A stretch of DNA of 64,000 bases, taken from SIG636 sp045537905. Its GTDB lineage: Bacteria > Bacillota > Clostridia > Oscillospirales > CAG-382. The stretch covers positions 10,360 to 74,359 of the forward strand of contig JAZSQJ010000070.1 of NCBI GenBank assembly GCA_045537905.1, given 5' to 3'. Within the stretch, counting starts at the first letter, position 1. Each line of letters begins with the position of its first letter. Positions 41,497-50,651 of the stretch are shown here, piece after piece. A program made the translations under genes and the position numbers. The notes beneath the pieces are model-generated. The model was not told the DNA's origin. It made no database searches and saw nothing but the letters and a program-made list of their open reading frames with translations.

Positions 41497-44400
41497 TTAT
41501 ATACCAAAGTTTTGGATTTGGCAAGGGATAGCTTTATTAATTGACAAAGAATATAAATACGCCCTTTCTACCTTTATACCCGTAAGCTTTTCGATATACA
41601 GGCTGTAGAGGTAAAGCTGGGTGCCGTAACGCTCCGTAAGCACCGCCTCCCCGCCCTCCTTTACGTAGTCCGTCTTGTAGTCTACCAGGGTGTACGTGCC
41701 CTTATCGTTGATAAAGAAGCAGTCTATAACCCCCTGTACCAGCACGGACTCGCCCTCTGCGCCGAAAAGACGGGCAGGCAACTCCGTAGTAAAGCGTTTT
41801 TCCCTGTACACCTTGGGCGACGCCTTTATCTCGGCGTATAAGGGGGAGCCGAAAAAGCCTCTGAGAGCGTTAAAGTCAAGCCTGTCTCTGTCCTCGGCAG
41901 AGATAAAGCCCTTGTCGCACAGTCTTTTTGCCTCTGCCTCCCCATCCCGCTCAGCCTCCTTGTAGTTGGCAAACTGCAAAAAGGCGTGGGTAGCCGTGCC
42001 TATAAGGGCACCCGTGGAGGCACCGCCTCCAAGGAAGTCGGGCTTTCTGTCGGTAACAAGCTCCTCGGTGTCAAGACCCAGGGTGCCGTCCTCCATCCGC
42101 TTTACCCGGGACACGGAATACTTTGCGGTAACAAGCCTTGCAGAGGGGGGGAGCTCCTTCATATCGGGCAGGGGCGGGCATAGCTCTCCCCTTGCCATAG
42201 CGGAGGCGAGAACGGTGGCGGGTATCTCCGCCCCGCCGTCTGCCACCTTAAGCTCGTAGCTGTCGTCACCGCCCTGGGCAAGGCAGGGCAAAAACAGGTC
42301 TGCCTGCTTTGAAGGCACGTATTTTACCTTGCTGAGATAGTCCTCCAGACTGTCGCTCAAAGCGGCGCTTATATAAAGCCTTTCCTTGGCACGGGTAAAG
42401 GCAACGTAAAACAGACGGTACTCCTCGGCAAGGATACGCTTGTCCTGCTCCCACACGCTAAGGTCAAAAAGCAGGGTGCTTATACGCCAGCCCTCCTTTT
42501 GGTTAGCCAGCTTAACGCTGACCCCCGTGCGGTAGTTGCTTAGCATAGAGTCGCTGTGGTGCATCTTCTTGATGGTGCCCATGGTGCCCATCACAAAGAC
42601 CACGGGGTACTCCAGACCCTTGGAGCCGTGGATGGTCAGCAGTGAAACCGCCCCCTCCGCCTTGGCGGTTGCGGCTTTGGGACTGCGTCCCTCCTGCTCC
42701 AGCCTGTTTACGTACTCAACGAAGGCAGACACGCCCCTGTAGCTGTCGCCCGCCATACCCCCCGCAAGCTCGTACAGCATAAACAGGTTGTCCTTAAAGC
42801 GTTTTTCCTTCCCCTCGGGAGCAAACAGAAGCAAATGAGTATCCTCGTACAGGTACCATATAAGGCTGTGTACGGGCATAGCCAACGCCTTGGTGCGGTA
42901 CAGACCCAGCCTGTCAAGGAAGGCTTTGCATTTTGCGCCCAGCTCACCCTCCGCCTCTGCACAGCCGCACAGGTTGCCGTACAGGCTTATGCCCGTGCCG
43001 CCGCAGGCTCTTATCCGCACCAGCTCTGCCGCCGTAAAGCGGAAGATGGGACTGCGGAGTATAGCCGCCAGGGATATATCGTCCGTGGGGTTGTCTATAA
43101 CGCGAAGCAGTGACAGGGCAAGCAAAACCTCTGCCTGACTAAGCAGCGTGTCGGCGGTTTTGTTTGCGGCACAGGGCACGCCCCTCTTTTCCAGGGCCAA
43201 GGCAAGCTTTTGCAGGTCTGCCGTCTCCCTGGTGAGTATGGCTATATCCTTAGGCTCGTAGCCCTCGTAGATGCATTTTACCACCTGCTCTGCCACGTAG
43301 TCTGCCTCTTTGTCCTTGTCTGCCCTTTCTATCACCGTAAGGCTGACCTTTTCCTTACCGGTTTTGTCCTTACCAAACTCCAGCCTCTCCTTGGTGTAGT
43401 CCGTGTCCGCACTCTTAAGGGTAAAGGTGCGGTCAAAGAGGTAGTTGCAAAACCGTATAATAGGCTTGTCACAGCGGAAGTTGTGGGTAAGGTAGATAAC
43501 CGCCGTGTCCTTCTCCTCCTCTGCGGGAGCAAAGCTGTCACGGTAGCTCATAAATATATCGGGATAAGCGTCACGGAAGCCGTAGATGCTTTGCTTAAGG
43601 TCGCCTACCATAAAACGCCTGCCGCCGCCTATGGCTGTGAATATAGCGTCCTGCAAGGGACTTACGTCCTGATACTCGTCGATAAACACTTCCTTGTATG
43701 CAGAGGCAATACTCTTGCACAGGGAGGTTTTTACGTAGCCCTCCTCGGTCTTTTCAAGAAGCAGCTTCAGAAACAGCTGTTCTGCATCGGCAAAGTCTAT
43801 CATACCACGCTCTGCCTTCAAACGGCTGTAATCCTCGTCCAGGCGTTTTACTGCCCTTGCCAGCGACTCCAGCACCCGTTTCGTGTGCCCGTACTCAGCC
43901 ATAAGCTCCTCCTCGGTACGGGCAAGTTTTGCCAGAGCAAGACGCTCTGCACGGAAGCGGTTTGAGGCGGCGGTGTATTCCTCCCCCGTTTTGTTTGGCT
44001 TGCGGTAGGAGGGCTTTGTCCTTGCGGCGGCACAGAAGGCGGCGTAGCCCCTGTCTACGGCGGCCTCAAGCAGCTTGCAGTCCTCCTGCAGGGCAAGGGC
44101 GTAGTCACCCTCCTTGTCGCTCTCTGCATAAGCCTCTACCTCGGCTCCGTAGCCTCTCAGCTCTTCTATCTTCTCCTTAAGCAGTCCCTTCATAAGAGCG
44201 CCTCGGTGGCAATGAAAAAACTCGCCCTGCTTTAAGACCTCCATCTCCTCACGGTGCTTTGCAAGCATTTCATCCAGCCAGTCAAGGTAAAAGGGATACT
44301 TACGCATACTGCCGTAAAGCCCCGTCATTACCCCTATAAGCCCCTTGTCGTTTTTGAAGGCGGCAAAATTATCCAGAAGCAGGTCTGCGTCGGGGTCGTC

Positions 44401-44835
44401 CCTGTCGCACAGCTCCGTAATAATATTGTCTGCGGCGGCGGCAAGCAGAGTCTCGCACAAGGCCTCGTCCCCTACGGCAACGCCCTTGTTAAGCCCCAGC
44501 ACTGCGGCGTTTTCCTTTACGTGACGGAGACAAAAGCTGTCTATGGTGCCTATGGCGGCACCGGGCAAAGCGTAAAGCATCTTCCTGTATCGGGGCTCGT
44601 CCTTTTCCTTATCAATAAGCTCCTCCAGCAGTCCGCCCAGCTTCCGTCTCAGGTCGGCGGCAGACTCCTTAGTAAAGGTCACTATCAAAAAATCCTTAAG
44701 AGCGTCACCTGCCAACAGCTTTTGGCTTATCCTCTGGGTAAGGACGGTGGTCTTACCGCTGCCTGCGCCTGCAGACACAAGCACGTCCCTCGTGGCAATA
44801 TCCATAGCCCTTTGTTGCATAGGTGTATAACTCAT
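41497..44835 (-). CDS. addA: AddA helicase-nuclease subunit
   Basis: 1,112 residues. UvrD-type helicase with Walker A SAGAGSGKTTVLTQR near residue 20, EVFIDEYQDVSPLQ (Walker B), FMVGDLKQSIYGFR and LLTIHGSKGLEYPVVF. The C-terminal RecB-type nuclease has VIDCFFINDKG and LVDYKTDY. With AddB it resects double-strand breaks for recombination. A little short for the family. It starts 15 bases after addB. Confidence 0.95.
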   Translation of the reverse strand: MSYTPMQQRAMDIATRDVLVSAGAGSGKTTVLTQRISQKLLAGDALKDFLIVTFTKESAADLRRKLGGLLEELIDKEKDEPRYRKMLYALPGAAIGTIDSFCLRHVKENAAVLGLNKGVAVGDEALCETLLAAAADNIITELCDRDDPDADLLLDNFAAFKNDKGLIGVMTGLYGSMRKYPFYLDWLDEMLAKHREEMEVLKQGEFFHCHRGALMKGLLKEKIEELRGYGAEVEAYAESDKEGDYALALQEDCKLLEAAVDRGYAAFCAAARTKPSYRKPNKTGEEYTAASNRFRAERLALAKLARTEEELMAEYGHTKRVLESLARAVKRLDEDYSRLKAERGMIDFADAEQLFLKLLLEKTEEGYVKTSLCKSIASAYKEVFIDEYQDVSPLQDAIFTAIGGGRRFMVGDLKQSIYGFRDAYPDIFMSYRDSFAPAEEEKDTAVIYLTHNFRCDKPIIRFCNYLFDRTFTLKSADTDYTKERLEFGKDKTGKEKVSLTVIERADKDKEADYVAEQVVKCIYEGYEPKDIAILTRETADLQKLALALEKRGVPCAANKTADTLLSQAEVLLALSLLRVIDNPTDDISLAAILRSPIFRFTAAELVRIRACGGTGISLYGNLCGCAEAEGELGAKCKAFLDRLGLYRTKALAMPVHSLIWYLYEDTHLLLFAPEGKEKRFKDNLFMLYELAGGMAGDSYRGVSAFVEYVNRLEQEGRSPKAATAKAEGAVSLLTIHGSKGLEYPVVFVMGTMGTIKKMHHSDSMLSNYRTGVSVKLANQKEGWRISTLLFDLSVWEQDKRILAEEYRLFYVAFTRAKERLYISAALSDSLEDYLSKVKYVPSKQADLFLPCLAQGGDDSYELKVADGGAEIPATVLASAMARGELCPPLPDMKELPPSARLVTAKYSVSRVKRMEDGTLGLDTEELVTDRKPDFLGGGASTGALIGTATHAFLQFANYKEAERDGEAEAKRLCDKGFISAEDRDRLDFNALRGFFGSPLYAEIKASPKVYREKRFTTELPARLFGAEGESVLVQGVIDCFFINDKGTYTLVDYKTDYVKEGGEAVLTERYGTQLYLYSLYIEKLTGIKVERAYLYSLSINKAIPCQIQNFGI

Positions 44836-44849
44836 TGTCCTTACCTCCT

Positions 44850-47800
44850 TTACTTTTTGTTTTTGCTTGGCTTACGCACACGGCAAGCCTCGGCAAAGTC
44901 ACAGTAGTCGCAGTCCATCTCCCTTTTCTTGAAGCATTCTGCGTCCATCTGCCCTGCGGCTATCCTGTCTGCCGTTTCGGTTATATGTCCGTAAACCGTG
45001 GCTTTAAGCTCATCAAAGCCTTTAGTGTCCAGCTTGTTTCTCATACGGCTGAAACGCTCACCCATAGCCTTTATCACGGCACCGTCCCCGTTGATAAGCC
45101 CTTTTTGGGAGGGCGCCTTTCCGTCCTTGGGCAGTCCTATCTCACGGTACAGCACCCCTGCGGGCAGAGGCTTGCCCTCTCCGTTATCGCAGTAGGCAAA
45201 GAGGTAGGAAAACATCTGCAGTCCCTCTCCGTGGGCAAGTCCCTCCACGCTTACAGAGTGCTCACTGCTCTTGTAGTCTACCACCCTGGCGTACTTTTTG
45301 CCGTCGATTACCGCAGTATCAAGGCGGTCGATACTGCCCGATATCTTAACGTCGATACCCCCGCCGCTTATGAGACGGGGCGGTGACAGGTCTGCGTCCT
45401 CTCCCGTGCCTATCCGCACCTCAAAGCCCTGAGGGATAAAGTCGCTTTCCGCAAACTCCTTATCCATATCCTCGCATACGAACACCGCCGCATTCTGCAG
45501 TCTGCCAAGAAGCTTTTTCAGCCTCTTTGGAACCGTGTCGGGCATAATCTCCTTTATATACGCCTCCGACAGGTCCGCCAGCTCCTTTTCTATCTGCGGT
45601 CTTTCCACGGGGAGGTATACCCCCGTTTCCACACGCTTTTTTACGTAGTTTTCCACCAGATGGTGCAGGTAGGTACCGCTGTCCATAGAGGAAAAGCTAA
45701 GACGGCGGTCGTCCTTCAGCTTAAGCACGTACTTCATAAGATAGGCAAAGCCGCAGTTGTTGTAGCAGTCTACCCTGGAATAAGAGATATACATACGGCT
45801 GATTTTGTTTTCGTCAATAATCGCCTGCCTGTCCTGCAGGGGCGGCGCCTGTGTAAGCAGCGCCTTTATCCCTTCGTCCTTGCAAAGGTGGGCGGTAAGG
45901 GCTGCCTTAAGCGCCTTGTTCTTCAGGTAGGGCAAGGCGTCCAGGGCACTCTTGGGGCAAAACATATAGTCCCGTCCGTCCTCACCGAAGGTACGCCACT
46001 CCTTCACGCCGTAGAGCTTGCACATAGCGGAAAACAGAGGGGAGCGACGGGTAACGCCGTCGGATATATGGCTTACAAACAGATAGTCTGAGGCAGAAGC
46101 GGCACAGTTGTAGAAGAAAAACCGCTCCTCGTTTACCGCCTTGTCCGTCTCTGGCAGTAAGGACACGCCCTCCTCCTCCAGAAACGCACTTTCCTTAGCG
46201 GAGAACACACCGCTTTTTTCGGGCAGGGAGGGAAACTCACCCTCGTTTACACCCAGTATTATCATAGCCTTAACACCGTCGGCACGCATAAGCCTTGCGT
46301 CGCCTACGTCCACCGCATCCGTATAGGAGGGGATAGCGCCTATGGCAGTGCTTTCCAGCATCGCCTCCAGTATAAGGTGCAGTCCTGCCGCAGTGATGGG
46401 TTTTTTACCGATAAGGCTGTCCAGACGCTCCATTATCCCTATAAGACACTCCCAAAGAGAGGCAGTTTTTGCAGCTCCGTCAGCGTCGCCTGACTCTATA
46501 AGCCGCCGTGCCGCCTGCCTTAGCTTGTCGGGCGCTCCGCACTCTACAAGGTGGGCGTATATCAGCCGTACCGCCTTACCTACCGTAAGCTCCTTGCTCT
46601 TAAGCTCCTCTATAAGGGGCATAAGGGACTGGGAAAGCTTTGCCTTTGCCTCGTTTATGCTCCTTAGCTTTGCCTCGGCATCGGGGCTGAAATCACGCTT
46701 GTAGCCCTCCGGGTTCATCAGCCAGGGTTTTTCGTTTATAAGTGCCTTGCCCTTGATATCCCAGGACTCGGCATAGCGGATAAGCACGTCCGCCTCCCGG
46801 TTCTCCAGGACGGAAAAGGTGGTTTTAAGATACTTTTTAAGGGAGGAAAGCTGTATACGCCCCTGTGCCAGCTCCAACAGTGCCAGCACCGCACCGGACA
46901 AGGGCCCCGATGCGGCACTGTCCTTCACACCGAAATACATAGGTATGCCGTAGCCTGCAAGGACCGTATCCAGTATGCCTGCGTAGGAGGCAGGGTTGCG
47001 GAGCGCTATGGCTATCTCTCCAAAGCCAAGCCCCTTGTCACGGAGGGAGTATATAACGCTTGCCGCATACAACGCCTCCTCGTAGCGGCTTGTGCAGGCA
47101 ACCAGATCTATGCCCTGCGCCTCTCCGCCGTAAGGCGCCGCCCCGGAAAAGCCCACGCTCTCCCCGTATTTTATAGCATCGTTTTTAATGCGGTAATTTG
47201 TATCAAAGGTTTTGCTTTCGCTCTCGCCGCTGTAAAGCCTGTCTATGCTTTTGATACAGTTGGCGGTGCTGTCAAAAAGGCCGCTGCCGTCGTCGCTGTC
47301 ACCCGTAAAGCTGATATAAAGCTCGGCGGCGTTGTCTGCCATAAGCTTAATAACCTCTAGCTGTTGGGGGGTGTAGCTGTAGATGCCGTCTATAAACACA
47401 GCCTTGCCACGGAAAAAGCCGCCTGCCCCCTCGGTATGTACAAGTCTGGTAAGAAAGTCGTCGTCATCCAGCCTGTCCTCCCCAAGCAGCCTCTGGTACT
47501 CAGCGTAAATAAGGGCGGTTTCCTTAAGCTTTTGCACCAGGCTTGCCTCTACCCCTGCCTTTTTCTCCATTCGGCAGGCTATATCCGCAAGCATAGAGGC
47601 GGTAATATTAAGCCGTTTAAGGGAGCTTACGGTAGCGGAAAGGTCCTTTAGCGCTCCTCTGCCCAAGGAGGTAAAGGTTTTAAGCCTGTCTCCCAGGGCG
47701 TCCACTGCCGCCGCTATCAGTACGCACCTGCCGGTGCCGTCTACGGTCTTGCTATGTACGCCCCCCACCTCACGGAACACACGGTCGGGCAGTCTTTCAA

Positions 47801-47984
47801 AATTAAGCACCTCGGTGCCCAGGTCTGCCGCCGCCCGCCTTTCCAAAAGCAGCTCCGTATCCATACTGTTCTGCTCGGGCACCAAAAAAAGGCAGTCCAT
47901 ACCCATGGACTGCGCCTCTTTCAGACAGCTTATCATATATTCGGTTTTTCCGCTTCCGCTTCTTCCAACTATCCTGTGTAGCAT
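44850..47984 (-). CDS. addB: AddB helicase-nuclease subunit
   Basis: 1,044 residues from the ATG at 47984, preceded by AAAGAGGCG. An upstream extension is open but has no coding character. Walker A IVGRSGSGKTEY is at about 5-16. The C-terminal nuclease domain has GSIDRLDTAVIDGKKYARVV and DYKSSE. Cysteines of an iron-sulfur staple are visible as YNNCGFAY and CDYCDFAEACR near the end. It pairs with AddA, encoded next. Confidence 0.93.
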   Translation of the reverse strand: MLHRIVGRSGSGKTEYMISCLKEAQSMGMDCLFLVPEQNSMDTELLLERRAAADLGTEVLNFERLPDRVFREVGGVHSKTVDGTGRCVLIAAAVDALGDRLKTFTSLGRGALKDLSATVSSLKRLNITASMLADIACRMEKKAGVEASLVQKLKETALIYAEYQRLLGEDRLDDDDFLTRLVHTEGAGGFFRGKAVFIDGIYSYTPQQLEVIKLMADNAAELYISFTGDSDDGSGLFDSTANCIKSIDRLYSGESESKTFDTNYRIKNDAIKYGESVGFSGAAPYGGEAQGIDLVACTSRYEEALYAASVIYSLRDKGLGFGEIAIALRNPASYAGILDTVLAGYGIPMYFGVKDSAASGPLSGAVLALLELAQGRIQLSSLKKYLKTTFSVLENREADVLIRYAESWDIKGKALINEKPWLMNPEGYKRDFSPDAEAKLRSINEAKAKLSQSLMPLIEELKSKELTVGKAVRLIYAHLVECGAPDKLRQAARRLIESGDADGAAKTASLWECLIGIMERLDSLIGKKPITAAGLHLILEAMLESTAIGAIPSYTDAVDVGDARLMRADGVKAMIILGVNEGEFPSLPEKSGVFSAKESAFLEEEGVSLLPETDKAVNEERFFFYNCAASASDYLFVSHISDGVTRRSPLFSAMCKLYGVKEWRTFGEDGRDYMFCPKSALDALPYLKNKALKAALTAHLCKDEGIKALLTQAPPLQDRQAIIDENKISRMYISYSRVDCYNNCGFAYLMKYVLKLKDDRRLSFSSMDSGTYLHHLVENYVKKRVETGVYLPVERPQIEKELADLSEAYIKEIMPDTVPKRLKKLLGRLQNAAVFVCEDMDKEFAESDFIPQGFEVRIGTGEDADLSPPRLISGGGIDVKISGSIDRLDTAVIDGKKYARVVDYKSSEHSVSVEGLAHGEGLQMFSYLFAYCDNGEGKPLPAGVLYREIGLPKDGKAPSQKGLINGDGAVIKAMGERFSRMRNKLDTKGFDELKATVYGHITETADRIAAGQMDAECFKKREMDCDYCDFAEACRVRKPSKNKK

Positions 47985-48003
47985 AATACGCCTCTTTTCT
48001 ACG

Positions 48004-48570
48004 TCAGCTAAACAGCTCCAGTAGCTTAAAACGGAAGCTGTAGCGTTTTGTTTTGGCATCAAATACCTGCCCGTCCTTAAGGTATAGCTTTGAGGCAGAG
48101 CCGAGACAAAGGGGTGGAAACAGCACGCACCACCAGTTTTGTCCCTCTCCCTCACCAAGCGCTATACGGAGGGACAGGTACTCCCCCTCAGGCAGTCTCA
48201 GGTCGCCGTAGACCCTGGTTGGGTAGTCCTCCCTGCCGAAGGCGTAGCTTGCCCTGTAGGGTACGCCTTCTGCGGCAAGGACGGCGTTGGCGGTCTCTAC
48301 CGCCTGCTGTGCCGCCTGCTCTATGCTCTCTACCGCCTCGCCCAGGCTGTCTGCGCCCTCAAAGACCCCTGCCTTGAGGATAGCGTCCCTTACCTTAAGC
48401 TTTACCGCCTGGTCGGTCTCCCCGTCAGAGTTTGCCAGTATATGCAGTCTTACCAGACTGTCGTAGACCTCCCCCTCCTCGCCGGGCAGAAAAAGGTCGC
48501 AAAACAGTACCGTAAGCAAGCAAAGACTAAGGCAAAGCGCCAGCCTTTTAAGGGTAATTTGTTTTTTCAT
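48004..48570 (-). CDS. spoIIR: Stage II sporulation protein R
   Basis: 188 residues. Signal peptide about 10-28. Conserved VRLHILANSDGETDQAVKLK then VRDAIL, and the NWWCVLFPPLCLG motif. SpoIIR is made in the forespore and secreted to trigger SpoIIGA processing of pro-sigma-E in the mother cell. No clear sigma-F promoter was found in the 88-base gap to ispE, so its transcription is unclear. Confidence 0.93.
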   Translation of the reverse strand: MKKQITLKRLALCLSLCLLTVLFCDLFLPGEEGEVYDSLVRLHILANSDGETDQAVKLKVRDAILKAGVFEGADSLGEAVESIEQAAQQAVETANAVLAAEGVPYRASYAFGREDYPTRVYGDLRLPEGEYLSLRIALGEGEGQNWWCVLFPPLCLGSASKLYLKDGQVFDAKTKRYSFRFKLLELFS

Positions 48571-48658
48571 AGTCCACCGTCGGTGGCTGTTATTATGTAG
48601 CCGCCGTTCTCCTTTCTATAAGGAGTATTGACGGCTTTTTTCACGTTTATTCAGTTTT

Positions 48659-49498
48659 TTATAATGCGCTTACCGTCTGGCAGAACCTGCCCCTTACCGC
48701 CTTGGCACACTTTCTTGCCGCCGCCTCCTCGGTAAACACGCCGTACACCGTAGGCCCCTTGCCCGTAAGACCTACGTATACCGCACCCTTTTCACGCAGA
48801 GCCTTCAGGTTACGCTCTACCGCAGGGCACGCCTCCTTAGCCACCCCGAGGAAGCTGTTTGCCGTAAGAGCCGCCGCAGCCTCTACGTCCCCATCAAGGA
48901 ACGCCTTGCGGCAAGCCTTGGCGTCCGCAGGGCTTTTCTGCCCCTTATCCAGGGCGGCGTACATCTTAGGCGTAGACAGGGGAGTGCGGTCAAAGATAAG
49001 CACGTAGTACAGCTTAAGGTCGGGTAGCTGCTCCAGCCTGTCTCCAATCCCCTTAGCAAAGGCACTGCCGCCCCTTATGCAAAAGGGCACGTCTGCACCT
49101 AATACGGCGCTCAGTCCGGCAAGGGCGCCCAAGCTGAAGGGTCTGCCGTAGAGACGGTTAAGTCCACGAAGCACTGCGGCGGCGTCTGCACTGCCGCCCC
49201 CAAGACCTGCGCACACGGGTATGCTTTTCTGCAGCTCTATCTCCACGCCCCCCGTCTTGCCCCACTCCTTAAAAAACAGCTCTGCCGCCTTGTAGGCAAG
49301 GTTGCGGCTGTCCGTGGGGATACGGCTGTGACCCGCCTTAAGGCTTATACCCTTTTCCGCCCTTTTAAGCACCACCGTGTCGCACAGGCTTACGCTTTGC
49401 ATTACGCTTTGTACGGCGTGGTAGCCGTTTTCCAGGGTCTCGCCCACCTCCAGGCAAAGGTTTAGCTTGGCAAAGGCTTTTTCCGTTATCTTTATCAT
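48659..49498 (-). CDS. ispE: 4-diphosphocytidyl-2-C-methyl-D-erythritol kinase
   Basis: 279 residues. A GHMP kinase with N-terminal AFAKLNLCLEVG and the ATP loop PVCAGLGGGSADAAAVLRGL. It catalyses the fourth step of the MEP isoprenoid pathway. The ATG at 49498 overlaps the upstream stop by 4 bases (ATGA). It shares the gene run with dxr and ispG, so three MEP enzymes are encoded here. Confidence 0.95.
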   Translation of the reverse strand: MIKITEKAFAKLNLCLEVGETLENGYHAVQSVMQSVSLCDTVVLKRAEKGISLKAGHSRIPTDSRNLAYKAAELFFKEWGKTGGVEIELQKSIPVCAGLGGGSADAAAVLRGLNRLYGRPFSLGALAGLSAVLGADVPFCIRGGSAFAKGIGDRLEQLPDLKLYYVLIFDRTPLSTPKMYAALDKGQKSPADAKACRKAFLDGDVEAAAALTANSFLGVAKEACPAVERNLKALREKGAVYVGLTGKGPTVYGVFTEEAAARKCAKAVRGRFCQTVSAL

Positions 49499-50643
49499 AT
49501 TTTCAGTATCCTGTTTGTTTTGATATATATTGCCCCTATGGGACAAAGCTCCTGACAGCAGAAGCAGTGTATACATTTGTCCCTGACTATATGGGGGCGG
49601 TTTTTTACCATCTCTATGGTATGAACGGGGCAGTACTCGGCGCATTTGCCGCAGCCCACGCATTTGCTTTTTTTAACCTTTGGCTTGGGACGGAACAGCT
49701 TTATAACCCTGCCGCCGCCCATTTTCTGTACTCTGGCAATCCAGGACACCGCCCCTGCAGAGTGGCTGTCGGGCATTTTTACGTCTGTCACACGGAAGGT
49801 ATCGTACTCCTCTTTACTGAGGTTTGTTTGGCTGTAGTCTGCCTTTTCCTCACAAAGACCTCTTCCTACTGCGTCCCTTAGCTGGGGTACCCGGGCAGAG
49901 GGCAGACCGATAAGGTCGGTACACACAAGGTCCAGAGGAAAGGCGTCCTTACAAACCCCCACGAAGCCGTACCTTTTGGGTACGCCTGCCGTAGGTCCGT
50001 TACCCTCCATACCCAGTATGCCGTCCACGATACTCAGTCCCACAGGCAAAGCAAGGTACAGATCGTTTAGCATCCCGGTAAAATGGTTTATATCCGTAAA
50101 TCTGGCGTGAAGCTCAAACTTATGCATACCTGCCACGGTGCCGAAGGTGTTTTTTGCGGCGCCGGAATAGGTGGTAAGGGCGTGGGTCTTAAGCTTGCAC
50201 ATATTGATAATAAAGTCCGTTTCCGTAACGGGCTTTATTACCTCAAAGCTTTTGGCAATAAGACCCTCCTTATAGCTAAGCACAGCCGTCTCCGCCTCGG
50301 TATAAAGGCTTACGGGCAGGTCGGCAAGAGCCTCGCTTATACCGCAGCCCCCAAGCTGTGCCTTGGCGGTAGCCTTGGTGTAGGGTCCGCCGTGGCTTTC
50401 CGCCACGGTAACGCTTTTGCCTGCGGCAAGCAGTGCCTTGCACACAGAGCGAAGCATTACGGGATGGGTGGTAGTGCCCGTATCCAGGGGCTTTTTTGCC
50501 ACCAGATTAGGCTTTATAAGTATATTGTTCTTGCCCTCCAGCAGCTTTTCTATACCGCCCAGGTCGGCAAACAGCCTTGCTACAAGGCTGTCCATTGCCT
50601 CCTCGGTATACCGGCTTTCTTTATACAGATATACTTTTTCCAT
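49495..50643 (-). CDS. DUF362 protein with two 4Fe-4S clusters
   Basis: 382 residues. The DUF362 domain (about 30-300) has ILIKPNLVAKKP, TTTHPVMLRSVCKAL and LKTHALTTYSGAAKN. A bacterial ferredoxin domain sits at the C-terminus with CVGCGKCAEYCP and CIHCFCCQELCP (about 330-372). DUF362-ferredoxin fusions are widespread in anaerobes; the role is unknown, and electron transfer is inferred. It lies between polC and ispE with 8- and minus 4-base spacings. Confidence 0.9.
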   Translation of the reverse strand: MEKVYLYKESRYTEEAMDSLVARLFADLGGIEKLLEGKNNILIKPNLVAKKPLDTGTTTHPVMLRSVCKALLAAGKSVTVAESHGGPYTKATAKAQLGGCGISEALADLPVSLYTEAETAVLSYKEGLIAKSFEVIKPVTETDFIINMCKLKTHALTTYSGAAKNTFGTVAGMHKFELHARFTDINHFTGMLNDLYLALPVGLSIVDGILGMEGNGPTAGVPKRYGFVGVCKDAFPLDLVCTDLIGLPSARVPQLRDAVGRGLCEEKADYSQTNLSKEEYDTFRVTDVKMPDSHSAGAVSWIARVQKMGGGRVIKLFRPKPKVKKSKCVGCGKCAEYCPVHTIEMVKNRPHIVRDKCIHCFCCQELCPIGAIYIKTNRILKI

Positions 50644-50651
50644 ATCTCTCC

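Noticed and set aside
47985..48158. N-terminal extension of AddB upstream of 47984
   Set aside because: It overlaps the end of spoIIR, has no coding character, and a ribosome binding site plus Walker A spacing support the ATG at 47984.
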